Of a stretch of DNA of 64,000 nucleotides, positions 17,748 through 26,122 are shown in pieces. The DNA is taken from assembly GCF_947504135.1 (NCBI RefSeq), contig NZ_CANNGG010000001.1, forward strand, positions 650,020 through 714,019, read 5' to 3'. The DNA comes from an uncultured Tenacibaculum sp. (GTDB lineage Bacteria > Bacteroidota > Bacteroidia > Flavobacteriales > Flavobacteriaceae). The position numbers and the translations under genes are program-made. Below the pieces are notes generated by a model. That model worked only from the letters and a program-made list of their open reading frames with translations. It did no database searches and was not told where the DNA came from. The first letter of the stretch is position 1; each line of letters opens with the position of its first letter.

Positions 17748-17792
17748 AATTAAATTTTAAAAGTTTGCAAATTTACGGTAATTATTTGGTTT

Positions 17793-18710
17793 TTAATCTA
17801 AAACCTCAACTACTTTATCTACAATTAAAGATTTATCGATAAATAACAAGCTAAAGACTCCTATTAATAATAAGATTTTTAAAATGTTGTGAGCTAATCT
17901 ATATTGATTGTTTTTTGTTGATTTCCATGTGTAAAAACCAACAAATATTAAGGTAATGGCAGCTAAATAAAAATAATATTTCATGTATTCTATAGCAGGG
18001 TAGTTAAATAAAACTCCAATAGGTACTAAAGTTAATACCATTAATAAAATAATTAACTTTTTAGTGTTTCGTTCTCCATATTTAACAGGGAAAGTGTTGT
18101 AGTTATTAGCTATAGCTCCTTTAATATTTTCTAAATCCTTCATAAGTTCTCGAATCATGATGACTAAAAAAAGAAAGATAGCATGTATAAAAATTACTTT
18201 TGAAAAGTTTTTATAGTGTACAAAAATTATAAAAAAAGGAAGTATGGTTAATACTGTGGCTGTTATTAACCCTATTAACGGATATTTTTTTAGTTTATGA
18301 GAGTAGAACCAAATCCCAAAAATATATACAGAAAAGAACAATGCTGCTCGCCATGAAACTAACCATCCGAAGAAAAAACCAATAAAATTTAGTGTAAAAT
18401 ATAACGTTAGTTTTGTTTCTTGTTTTACATAAGAATCTAAGCCTGTTTTTATAGGTCTGTTAATAATATCAGCTTTTTTATCATAAAAATTATTGATGAT
18501 ATATCCAGAAGCAACTACACAAACAGTAGCGATAACTAAGTAGAGTAAATGCCAATCAAAAACTACAGGTTTAACTGATTTTGCATCAGAGAAAATAAAA
18601 ATAGCAGCCAAATATTGGGCTGCTATTAATACTAGGATGTTATAACCTCTTATGACAGATAAAAGGCTAAATATTTTTAAGAAAAATGTATTGTTTTTAA
18701 ATGTACTCAT
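17793..18710 (-). CDS. UbiA-family prenyltransferase, probable geranylgeranylglycerol-phosphate geranylgeranyltransferase type
   Basis: 305 residues with about eight membrane helices. The first Asp-rich motif is SGYIINNFYDKKADIINRP (D77, D81) and the second is LMKDLENIKGAIANNYNTFP. Both bind the Mg-diphosphate of a prenyl donor. Flavobacterial members at this locus are usually named as geranylgeranylglycerol-phosphate geranylgeranyltransferase, but the acceptor (menaquinone precursor, heme O, glycerol phosphate) cannot be told from sequence. It starts 9 bp after the mevalonate kinase gene, so it is likely in one transcript with an enzyme that feeds isoprenoid supply. Confidence 0.85.
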   Translation of the reverse strand: MSTFKNNTFFLKIFSLLSVIRGYNILVLIAAQYLAAIFIFSDAKSVKPVVFDWHLLYLVIATVCVVASGYIINNFYDKKADIINRPIKTGLDSYVKQETKLTLYFTLNFIGFFFGWLVSWRAALFFSVYIFGIWFYSHKLKKYPLIGLITATVLTILPFFIIFVHYKNFSKVIFIHAIFLFLVIMIRELMKDLENIKGAIANNYNTFPVKYGERNTKKLIILLMVLTLVPIGVLFNYPAIEYMKYYFYLAAITLIFVGFYTWKSTKNNQYRLAHNILKILLLIGVFSLLFIDKSLIVDKVVEVLD

Positions 18711-18719
18711 AGTAGCATT

Positions 18720-19646
18720 TTAAAAGCGATACACTAATTCTAATTTATAATCTTTTAAACTGTTTTTTGCTTTTTCGTAATCTTCAGTAAATCCTAAGAT
18801 GTAACCTCCACCACCAGAACCACAAAGCTTTAAATAGTAATCGTTGGTTTGTATGCCTTTTTCCCATACTTTATGAAAAGCAGTAGGAATCATAGGTTTA
18901 AAGTTAGCTAAAACTACTTTTGATAGTTTTTTCACGTTACCAAACAACGATTTTACGTTTCCCTGTAAAAAATCTTCAATACAAGCATCTGTATGTGTTG
19001 CGAACTCTTCGCTAATCATTTTTCTGAAACCTTCGTTTTTCATCTTATTCATAAAGATATTTACCATTGGTTCAGTCTCCCCAATTTGCTCAGAATCTAA
19101 TAAGAAAACAGCTCCTTTTCCTTCTTTTTGTGAAGGGATTCCTGCTGGTTCAATATGTTCTTTTGAATTGATTAAGATAGGTAAACTTAAATAAGAGTTT
19201 AAAGGATCTAACCCAGAGCTTTTTCCATGGAAAAAAGACTCCATCAATGAAAAAATTTGTTTTAAAGTTAAAAGCTTGTTTCTCGTTAGGTTTTCTAAAA
19301 TTGTAATTTTATCATTAGCGTACTTATCGTAAATAGAAGCTACTAAAGCGCCAGAACTTCCAACTCCGTACCCTTGAGGTATTGAAGAATCGAAATACAT
19401 TCCGTTATCAATATCACTTTTCAAAGAATCTAAATCAAAAGATACTAATTCAGAATTTAAGTTAGTCAAATAACTATAAAACTTCGCTAAGCTTTGATTT
19501 GACTTCTCAGCTTCTCCAGTTAAGTTTTTTGCAGATTTTAACGCTCCTTTATAAGAACTAAAAGGTATTGCTAATCCTTTAGAGTCTTTGATAATTCCAT
19601 ACTCTCCAAAGAGTAATATTTTTGCGTAAAATAAGGGTCCTTTCAT
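18720..19646 (-). CDS. GHMP kinase, probable mevalonate kinase
   Basis: 308 residues from ATG 19646 (MKGPLFYAKILLFGEYGII). A longer frame from 19676 would add ten residues that look unlike the family. GHMP motifs are present: motif 1 KILLFGEYGIIKDS, the ATP-binding GYGVGSSGA (92-100), FFHGKSSGLDPLNSYLS (catalytic Asp about 147) and the C-terminal LCGSGGGGYILGF. It should phosphorylate mevalonate in the mevalonate pathway that makes IPP. The enzymes before (diphosphomevalonate decarboxylase) and after (prenyltransferase) support this. A phosphomevalonate kinase role cannot be ruled out, since another GHMP kinase lies at 23.3 kb. Confidence 0.85.
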   Translation of the reverse strand: MKGPLFYAKILLFGEYGIIKDSKGLAIPFSSYKGALKSAKNLTGEAEKSNQSLAKFYSYLTNLNSELVSFDLDSLKSDIDNGMYFDSSIPQGYGVGSSGALVASIYDKYANDKITILENLTRNKLLTLKQIFSLMESFFHGKSSGLDPLNSYLSLPILINSKEHIEPAGIPSQKEGKGAVFLLDSEQIGETEPMVNIFMNKMKNEGFRKMISEEFATHTDACIEDFLQGNVKSLFGNVKKLSKVVLANFKPMIPTAFHKVWEKGIQTNDYYLKLCGSGGGGYILGFTEDYEKAKNSLKDYKLELVYRF

Positions 19647-19697
19647 AGGTGTTTTAATTACGGTGCAAACATACAAGTAAAACTACTAGTTTACAAA

Positions 19698-20192
19698 CTA
19701 GTACACGTTTTTGTAAAAAGTTTTCCAAACGCCCACTTTTTCGTTATCGCGGTATTTACCTTTTGTTTCTATTTTACCATTCTTATAAAAAGTTTTCCAT
19801 ATACCTTCTCTTTCACCTTCTTCATACTTTCCTTCCTCTTTTAACTCACCAGATTCATAGTATACCTTTCGAATTCCGTGAAGTTTTCCGTTTTTGTAAT
19901 TGGCTCTATGAAAAGGCTTGCCATTGGTATGGTAATATAGTACCAAACCATCAAATTCTTCTTGGTTAGGAGTTTTTACAGTACTAAAACCCTCCATTTG
20001 TACTTGACCATTTTTGTAGTAATCTACAATCCAAAAGCCGTCATTCATTCTTTTAGGAGCAGGTCTATAAAACTCATGCTCTCCTTTAGTTGTTTCTTGC
20101 CAGTTTTTATCAAACCAAATAGTATCTTGTGCATTGACTGAATTGGTTATAAAACCAATAAAAAAGGCAATTATTAATGTTGAAGTTTTCAT
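19698..20192 (-). CDS. Exported YwqK/MORN-repeat protein
   Basis: 164 residues with a signal peptide (MKTSTLIIAFFIGFITNSVNAQ) and four or five short beta-hairpin repeats: VDYYKNGQVQMEG, YYHTNGKPFHRANYKNGKLHG, KVYYESGELKEEGKYEEGEREG, TFYKNGKIETKGKYRDNEKVG. This is the YwqK variant of the MORN repeat, found in antitoxin-like and envelope proteins of uncertain role. It lies between two mevalonate-pathway genes (13 bp from the decarboxylase, about 50 bp from the kinase) and is probably co-transcribed with them, but nothing links it to that pathway. Confidence 0.8.
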   Translation of the reverse strand: MKTSTLIIAFFIGFITNSVNAQDTIWFDKNWQETTKGEHEFYRPAPKRMNDGFWIVDYYKNGQVQMEGFSTVKTPNQEEFDGLVLYYHTNGKPFHRANYKNGKLHGIRKVYYESGELKEEGKYEEGEREGIWKTFYKNGKIETKGKYRDNEKVGVWKTFYKNVY

Positions 20193-20205
20193 AATAGTAG
20201 GGAAT

Positions 20206-21291
20206 TTAGGTTAAAATAGGTCTCGCGCCAAAACCCACACTATCACAAATATAATGATTTTTTTGGCAGTATGCAGCTAAATTATTCTTAATAAACGCTT
20301 CAATTTCAATCTTTTCCGAATTAGGGTATAATACATGTACATTAGCGCCTGCATCTAAGGTAAAGCAAACATTGCTATCGTTTTCATGTCTGTACTCCCA
20401 TATTTTATTGATGATTTCTAACGTGTTCGGTTTCATTAAAATGAAATATGGACTACTTGTTAACATCATTGCATGTAATGTTAAAGCTTCGCTTTCAACA
20501 AGGTCAATAAATGCTTTAATATCTCCATTTTGAAGGATTTTTGAAAGTTTTTCTAAGTTTTCATTGGCCTGATTAAAACGATTTTCAGCATACGGATGAT
20601 TATGCATTAAATTGTGACCAACAGTACTTGAAACTTGCTTTTCACCTTTATCAACCAATAAAATAGTATCTTGGTAGTCTTCAAAAATAGGATGAACTTT
20701 ATAAGGGAATTTTGTGCCGAATAAATCTGAACTTCCTTTAATCTCAGGATGATTTCCCCAAACGACTAATGGTCCTTCAATACTTCTACTGGCACTTCCT
20801 GATCCTAAACGAGCTAAAAAAGAAGCTTTTTTATTAATATATTCATCAGTTAAATTTGGATTTAATTCTTTTTCCAAATTCATTAAACACATAGCAATTG
20901 CACTCATTCCACTTGCAGAAGAAGCAATACCACTACTGTGTGGAAATGAATTTTCAGAAGAAATAACCATGTTATACTCTAAAATATATGTACAGTATTT
21001 TTGTATTCTTTCAAAGAACTTGGCTATTTTAGGTTTAAAATCATCTTTCTTTTTTCCTTCAAAGTACAATTCAAATTCTACTTGGTTTTTTGGTAATGTC
21101 TTTGTGAATTCAATTTTTGTAGTTGTATGGCAATTATTCAATGTAAAGCTTATTGAGGCATTTTTAGGAATTTGAGGTTCGCTTTTTCCCCAGTATTTTA
21201 CCAAAGCAATATTACTAGGTGTCTGCCATGTAACTGTTAAGTTATCTACTTTTTTATCTTGAGAAAGAAATAAGAAATCTGATGTATCCAA
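20206..21291 (-). CDS. mvaD: Diphosphomevalonate decarboxylase
   Basis: 361 residues. It converts mevalonate-5-diphosphate to IPP with ATP. Marks: TPSNIALVKYWGKSEPQIP (motif with the conserved Lys), SFTLNNCHTTTKIEF, the GHMP loop HSSGIASSASGMSAIA, SGSASRSIEGPLVVWG, and the catalytic Asp in CFTLDAGANVHVLYPN. No in-frame ATG exists near the 5' end, so TTG at 21291 is the likely start. It heads a leftward run with the YwqK protein, mevalonate kinase and UbiA prenyltransferase. Confidence 0.95.
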   Translation of the reverse strand: MDTSDFLFLSQDKKVDNLTVTWQTPSNIALVKYWGKSEPQIPKNASISFTLNNCHTTTKIEFTKTLPKNQVEFELYFEGKKKDDFKPKIAKFFERIQKYCTYILEYNMVISSENSFPHSSGIASSASGMSAIAMCLMNLEKELNPNLTDEYINKKASFLARLGSGSASRSIEGPLVVWGNHPEIKGSSDLFGTKFPYKVHPIFEDYQDTILLVDKGEKQVSSTVGHNLMHNHPYAENRFNQANENLEKLSKILQNGDIKAFIDLVESEALTLHAMMLTSSPYFILMKPNTLEIINKIWEYRHENDSNVCFTLDAGANVHVLYPNSEKIEIEAFIKNNLAAYCQKNHYICDSVGFGARPILT

Positions 21292-21369
21292 CGTATAATA
21301 ATTTTGCTGTAAAGATAGAATTTCGCTTACACTTGTGCTAATGAATTTTTAATTAGGTATTTTTGTTGT

Positions 21370-21600
21370 ATGAGAAAAATTAAACTGATTTGGGACTTTA
21401 AAGGTCCTGATGGATTGGAAACGGCAAAACATCACTGTATTCATTTAAAAGAGTTTGCGCAGATTGATAGTTTGCCATATCATGAAGTAAATTTTGTATC
21501 TTTAAACGAAATGCATACTATTGCTTTTATGGTGGTTGATGAGGAATACATGAAAACCTTTAGAGATGCATTGAAACCTCATAGAGGAGAATTAGCATAA
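21370..21600 (+). CDS. Conserved-looking hypothetical protein, 76 residues
   Basis: Starts MRKIKLIWDFKGPDGLETAK and ends DALKPHRGELA, with His-rich segments (AKHHCIHLKEFA). The composition is that of a small soluble alpha/beta protein and there is no signal peptide. I do not recognise a named family, although I believe similar proteins occur in other Flavobacteriaceae. It is divergent from the decarboxylase gene and 23 bp upstream of another small gene, forming a two-gene rightward unit. Confidence 0.75.
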   Translation: MRKIKLIWDFKGPDGLETAKHHCIHLKEFAQIDSLPYHEVNFVSLNEMHTIAFMVVDEEYMKTFRDALKPHRGELA

Positions 21601-21623
21601 TATAACACAAAAAAAATAGATCT

Positions 21624-21926
21624 ATGTTTTTAATTAATGCCTTAGCAAAACCAAAAAAATCTTCTGAACATTACGATGAAGTTATCGGAGCCTATGTAAG
21701 CTTGTATATTGATTATAAAGATATTGAAGGAGCTATGCGATTAGCAAAGTTTTATATCAAAAATGAAGGCTGGAAAGTAGTAGAAATAGAAGACGAATAT
21801 TTTACGTTAGATTCTGTGGATGATGTAGAAGATAATGAGCAAAAAGAATTGTATGAAGAAGCTGTAGAGTATGGATACTCTATTATTTTTAATTGCTACG
21901 AAGAAGAAGGAGAAGACGAAGATTAA
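21624..21926 (+). CDS. Hypothetical acidic protein, 100 residues
   Basis: Small soluble protein starting MFLINALAKPKKSSEHYDEV, with a central YIDYKDIEGAMRLAKFYIKNEGWKVVEI and a very acidic C-terminus (CYEEEGEDED). The central part resembles sequence seen in small flavobacterial proteins of unknown function. It is probably co-transcribed with the 76-residue protein just upstream. A 12-bp inverted repeat follows the stop. No function can be given. Confidence 0.75.
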   Translation: MFLINALAKPKKSSEHYDEVIGAYVSLYIDYKDIEGAMRLAKFYIKNEGWKVVEIEDEYFTLDSVDDVEDNEQKELYEEAVEYGYSIIFNCYEEEGEDED

Positions 21927-21937
21927 AAAAAGCATGT

Positions 21938-21983
21938 CATTTCGAACGGAGTGAGAAAACTTAATTATTTTCGTTCGAAATGA
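21938..21983. repeat. Inverted repeat of the 'TCATTTCGA' intergenic family
   Basis: TCATTTCGAACG (21938-21949) and CGTTCGAAATGA (21972-21983) are perfect 12-bp inverted copies around a 22-nt loop with GGAGTGAGAAAACTT. A related half-copy is at 37459-37484. It lies between convergent genes and could also slow transcription. Confidence 0.75.
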
Positions 21984-21991
21984 TATTTTAT

Positions 21992-23200
21992 TTATTCAGC
22001 AATTGCATTAGCACAAATAAAACCACCTGTCCAAGCATTTTGAAAGTTGAAGCCACCAGTAATGGCATCAATATTTAATACTTCACCTACAAAAAACAAG
22101 TTTTTGTGTTTTTTACTTTCAAAACGTTTAAAGTTAATTTCTTTTAAATCGATACCGCCAGCAGTAACAAACTCCTCTTTAAAAGTAGTACGTCCATTTG
22201 CATTGAATAATCCTTTGGTTAACTGATCTGCTAAGTTTTGAAGTTGCTTATTGCTCAAATCAGCCCAGTTTTGGTTGTTTTTTATTTCTGAAGCCATTAC
22301 CAAACGTTCCCATAATCGGCGAGGAATATCACTAAATGGAGATTTTAAACTAACTTGTTTTTTAGTTTGTGATTTTTTTAACTCTTGTAATGTTGAAAAA
22401 ACTGAATCGGTATCTTGTCCTAACCAATTTACCAATACGTTATATTGATAGTTTTTATCAGCTAAAATACGAGCACCAAAAGCGGATAATTTTAAAATAG
22501 CAGGACCACTCAAGCCCCAATGGGTAATTAGTAATGGACCAGAATTTTCTAAATTTGTTCCAACAAGTGTAACTTCTGCATTTGGAACTGATATTCCGCC
22601 TAAATCAATAATTCGCTTGTCTTTTATGTTGAAAGTAAATAAAGAAGGAACAGGTTTAATAATTGTGTGATTTAACGTTTTACATAAATCCCATACTTTT
22701 TTACTACTTCCTGCGGCAACCACTACGAAATCAGCTTCAAAATCTTGATTTTTTGTGTTGATAATCCATTTCTCATTTTGTTGATAAATGGAGTTTACAC
22801 CATGGTTTTTTAACACGCTAATTCCAAGGTTATCAACAGCGTTTTGAAAACAATCTATAATAGCTTGTGATGTATTTGCTTCTGGAAATACTCGATTGTC
22901 TTCTTCTATTTTTAAAGGAACTCCGCGATTTTCAAACCATTCAAAAGTATCACCCGTCATGAATTTATGAAAAGGACCTAATAACTCCTTTTTACCTCTC
23001 GGGTAGAATTTTGTTAGTTCTTTAGGTTCAAAACAAGCATGTGTAACATTGCAACGACCTCCACCAGAAATTTTTACTTTTTGTAAAACCTCTTTTCCTT
23101 TCTCAAGAATAGTAATGTCCAATTCAGGATTAATTTCTTTTGCATTAATCGCAGTAAAATAACCTGCAGCTCCACCACCAATAATAATAACTTTTTTCAT
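21992..23200 (-). CDS. NAD(P)/FAD-dependent oxidoreductase, HI0933/YhiN (BaiN-like) family
   Basis: 402 residues with an N-terminal Rossmann FAD site (KKVIIIGGGAAGYFTAINA), the family motif KVKISGGGRCNVTH at about 43-56, VVAAGSSKKVWDLCKTL, and a C-terminal FAD-closing segment (NLFFVGEVLNIDAITGGFNFQNAW). HI0933-family flavoproteins are widespread and mostly uncharacterised. One relative (BaiN) acts on bile-acid enones, but that should not be carried over here. It is a leftward single gene flanked by intergenic repeats. Confidence 0.88.
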   Translation of the reverse strand: MKKVIIIGGGAAGYFTAINAKEINPELDITILEKGKEVLQKVKISGGGRCNVTHACFEPKELTKFYPRGKKELLGPFHKFMTGDTFEWFENRGVPLKIEEDNRVFPEANTSQAIIDCFQNAVDNLGISVLKNHGVNSIYQQNEKWIINTKNQDFEADFVVVAAGSSKKVWDLCKTLNHTIIKPVPSLFTFNIKDKRIIDLGGISVPNAEVTLVGTNLENSGPLLITHWGLSGPAILKLSAFGARILADKNYQYNVLVNWLGQDTDSVFSTLQELKKSQTKKQVSLKSPFSDIPRRLWERLVMASEIKNNQNWADLSNKQLQNLADQLTKGLFNANGRTTFKEEFVTAGGIDLKEINFKRFESKKHKNLFFVGEVLNIDAITGGFNFQNAWTGGFICANAIAE

Positions 23201-23209
23201 CTTTTTTAT

Positions 23210-23311
23210 GTCAGTTCGAGTAATTTTCGGTAGAAAATTGTATCGAGAACTTTTTTAAATCATCTCGATACAAATTTATTTCATTCTTCAATAAATTCAC
23301 TCGATGTAACA
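23210..23311. repeat. Long imperfect palindromic intergenic repeat, family 'TGTCA-TTCGAGT'
   Basis: Outer arms are TGTCAGTTCGAGTAATTT and AAATTCACTCGATGTAACA. Inner arms are TGTATCGAGAAC and ATCTCGATACA. The same plan and similar bases occur at 51929-52048, and a shortened version at 38516-38591, so this is a dispersed family. Confidence 0.75.
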
Positions 23312-23320
23312 GGCTTAATT

Positions 23321-24247
23321 TTATAAAATTATTTCTTTATAGGTGAGGATAGTATTGAATCCTTTTTGTTGAAAATAGCTTGTAGTATCTTCATTTCCTG
23401 TAGCTAAAATAAAATCACCACCCCAAGCGCCTAAACTTTTTACTTCACCAAAATAGTCAGAAAATAACCTTTGTTTTACAGTGTCTTGTTTTATAATTAA
23501 ACTAATGATTTGCTCATGCTCAATAATGATTTTTTCTAAATCTTTAGAAGTGTTAGCTTTTAAAAACTCTTGAGTTAAATTGTGAATTTCAGGAATTAAG
23601 ATCTTAGCTTCTTCTTTGTGTTTTTTATAGTGAGCAATTCCTTCTCTGCTATTTTGTTTTTGGTTTAAATGCACAAAAAATAATTCTTCAGAAAAATGTG
23701 GATTGAAATTTACTTCTTGAATATGAGGTTGTTTTTCTTCTAGTTTATATAGAATCGGAGTGTTATGTTTTGCACAAGCGATATCGTAACCACTTCCAGA
23801 AAAAGCGTTCCAAAGTAAGGTAAACGGATTTACATTTGCCCAAGTAGCTATATTATTAATTAAGGTTGAGGAACTTCCTAATCCCCAGTTTTGAGGAAAT
23901 GTTAGATTTGTCTTTACAACGAAACCGTTTTCAGTAGTTAGAAATTCAGGATTTAAATGTTTTGCTTCTTGTAAAATATCACGTAGTGTTTCACCAATAA
24001 ACTCAGCACTTCCTTCTTTGTCAGAATTAAACGTAGCTGAGGTTAAGCGTAGTTTGGGTAAATCAAAAGAAGCCTCGAACCAACATTCTCCAGTATGCGT
24101 AAAACTTCCCCAGATAAGTTGTGATTCTTTAATTGGTTCAACAATTAAGTCTTGTCCAAACTTAGTAGGAATAGCTAACGATGTTGCACCATCTAAAACA
24201 ACATATTCTCCAGTGAGTAATAATTTTCCGTTAGAATAGTGTCGCAT
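23321..24247 (-). CDS. GYDIA-family GHMP kinase, candidate mevalonate-pathway kinase
   Basis: 308 residues of the GHMP kinase superfamily: motif 1 SNGKLLLTGEYVVLDG, ATP-binding loop NWGLGSSSTL (GLGSSS 122-127), the name-giving SGSGYDIACAKH (GYDIA 153-157, where the Asp is a candidate catalytic residue) and the C-terminal LGAWGGDFILATG. It overlaps the HMG-CoA reductase stop by one base (TAATG), so the two are translationally coupled. With mevalonate kinase and the decarboxylase nearby, the missing phosphomevalonate kinase step is a natural assignment, but this is inference and not shown by the sequence. Confidence 0.85.
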   Translation of the reverse strand: MRHYSNGKLLLTGEYVVLDGATSLAIPTKFGQDLIVEPIKESQLIWGSFTHTGECWFEASFDLPKLRLTSATFNSDKEGSAEFIGETLRDILQEAKHLNPEFLTTENGFVVKTNLTFPQNWGLGSSSTLINNIATWANVNPFTLLWNAFSGSGYDIACAKHNTPILYKLEEKQPHIQEVNFNPHFSEELFFVHLNQKQNSREGIAHYKKHKEEAKILIPEIHNLTQEFLKANTSKDLEKIIIEHEQIISLIIKQDTVKQRLFSDYFGEVKSLGAWGGDFILATGNEDTTSYFQQKGFNTILTYKEIIL

Positions 24248-25980
24248 TATACCAGTCCGAATTGTTTAAAGTGATGTGTAAAATGTTTTACTTGGAATTT
24301 TTTCCAATATTCATAATCTAGCTCTCCAAAAAATGGATGTACAACTGTTCGGTTTGGATTTTCATTAAAAACAGTTTCGAAGTGCTGCACTTGCTCAATC
24401 AAATCAATAATAGCTTCGTTCATAGAACTAAACTTTAACGGAGTTGGAGCTTCTGATAAAAATGGAGCTTTAAATCCAGTTTGTAACTCATTATCAGAAT
24501 TTAAAAATGGTTTTCTTCTAGCTGATTTCTCATCAGAAACATAGGTGTCAACTTTCCAGTTTCCATTTGCTATTTGAGTAACCAAGCTTAAATGTTCTAC
24601 CATGTGTTGTCCACTCATTTTACCAAACAAAGGTTTTGCATCGGCTTTTAAACTTAAAAGAGTATCACGTACTTCTTCTACGTTTAAAAAGTCTACCCAT
24701 TGTACTTTTGGCTTACGAAGCTCATTTAACTTTTCAACCACGGCACTATGAGAAGCTGTTCTGTCTTCAAAATAGGCGGCTACAATTTCTTTTTCTTTAT
24801 TGGTAGCTTTGTGTTGATTTAAGATGTTCATCAAGTGCATTTTCATATGCCCATGTTGAATTCCTTTGGTTGTTAAAGCACGCAAAGCAGCAAAATTTTG
24901 AGCTAAACCAGCAGCAGCAATAATTTGCATTAAAGTGCGAGCACTAGGTTTTTGCATCATATCTAACGATAATTTTGCCATTGGGTGTAAGGCAGTTAAT
25001 CCACCCACAGTTCCTAATGCTAAAGGAATTTCAATCCAAAATCTAAAAATACCGTCTTTTACTTCACAGTGAGTTAAGCTTTTATATTGTCCGTCTTTTG
25101 AAGCATACGCATGTGCACCCGCTTCAATAGCTCTAAAATCGTTTCCAGTAGCTAATACAACAGCATCTATTCCGTTCATAATACCTTTGTTGTGCGTAAC
25201 TGCACGGTACGGTTCTACCTCTGCAATTTTAACAGCTTGTTCAAACTTTTGAGCAAACTTCTCAGGATTCTTTCCGCCCAATTCGGCTACTTTACAACTT
25301 ACTTCCGCTCTAACTAAACATTCAGGAACGTAGTTAGAAAGAATGCTCATAACTATTTCAATATTATCTTTTCTAAAAGTCTTTGCAATAGCTTCTAAAC
25401 AAGAATTAATAAAGTTAGCTCCCATACTATCTTTTGTTTCAAACGTAACATGTAATTGATAGTAGTTTGCAAGCTTATCTGTTTTATCAACTAACTGAAT
25501 ATCTAATATTCCGCCACCACGTTTTTCCATGTTTTTGGTAATAGATGCGGTAGCTGTGTATAATTCTGTTTTTTGTTCGTTGAAATAAGAATGTAATTCC
25601 TTTTTATCTCCAGCGTACATAAAATGTACCTGACCAATTTTTGTAGTAGAAATTACTTCTGTTTTAAATCCTCCACGAGTACTCCAAAACTTGGCAACTA
25701 AAGAAGCAGCAGCAACAACAGAGCTTTCTTCAACCACCATTGGTATTACATAACTACGTCCGTTAATAATAAAGTTAGGAGCAATGCCGTAAGGCATATA
25801 AAAATTAGAAATGGTATTTTCAATAAAATCATCATGCAATTGTTGTAGCTTCTCGTCTACATTCCAATATTGCGTAATAGTTTGTGTAATTTCTGGTTGA
25901 TTGTTAAAGTAAGTTTTTGCCAACCAGTCTATTTTTTCTTCTTTGGTAAGTTTAGAAAAACCAGAGATCGTTTTAGACAT
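24247..25980 (-). CDS. HMG-CoA reductase (class II type) fused to a DinB-like domain
   Basis: 577 residues from ATG 25980 (MSKTISGFSKLTKEEK). Residues 1-420 are class II HMG-CoA reductase with MVVEESSVVAAAS (catalytic Glu about 84), THNKGIMNGIDAV (Lys 265), ATGNDFRAIEAG (Asp 281) and HGHMKMHL (His about 376-378). It supplies mevalonate. Residues about 425-577 are a second domain: LFGKMSGQHMVEHLSL and HPFFGELDYEYWKKF, then HFTHHFKQFG, as in DinB-like/DUF1569 four-helix proteins, where three His can hold a metal. Class II enzymes are normally about 430 residues. The extra domain's role is unknown. Coupled to the GYDIA kinase. Confidence 0.92.
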   Translation of the reverse strand: MSKTISGFSKLTKEEKIDWLAKTYFNNQPEITQTITQYWNVDEKLQQLHDDFIENTISNFYMPYGIAPNFIINGRSYVIPMVVEESSVVAAASLVAKFWSTRGGFKTEVISTTKIGQVHFMYAGDKKELHSYFNEQKTELYTATASITKNMEKRGGGILDIQLVDKTDKLANYYQLHVTFETKDSMGANFINSCLEAIAKTFRKDNIEIVMSILSNYVPECLVRAEVSCKVAELGGKNPEKFAQKFEQAVKIAEVEPYRAVTHNKGIMNGIDAVVLATGNDFRAIEAGAHAYASKDGQYKSLTHCEVKDGIFRFWIEIPLALGTVGGLTALHPMAKLSLDMMQKPSARTLMQIIAAAGLAQNFAALRALTTKGIQHGHMKMHLMNILNQHKATNKEKEIVAAYFEDRTASHSAVVEKLNELRKPKVQWVDFLNVEEVRDTLLSLKADAKPLFGKMSGQHMVEHLSLVTQIANGNWKVDTYVSDEKSARRKPFLNSDNELQTGFKAPFLSEAPTPLKFSSMNEAIIDLIEQVQHFETVFNENPNRTVVHPFFGELDYEYWKKFQVKHFTHHFKQFGLV

Positions 25981-26122
25981 TCTCAATTCATTTTTGATGG
26001 CTCAAAGATACGTGAATCATGTTAAAATGCTTGTGTTATTTGGTTTTTATGATTTTTTTGAGCGGGTTTTTGGCTATTTTTCCGTAAACTTGGCAAACTT
26101 TTTAGATAAACAACAACTTAAC

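Noticed and set aside
19647..19676. Ten-residue longer start for the mevalonate kinase
   Set aside because: The added residues (MYVCTVIKTP) do not resemble the family N-terminus, while MKGPLFYAKILLFGEYG at 19646 does.
25943..26122. N-terminal extension of the S9 peptidase frame upstream of 26123
   Set aside because: It overlaps the divergent HMG-CoA reductase gene and precedes a clear signal peptide (MKKLLLLFIGISSLVQAQ).
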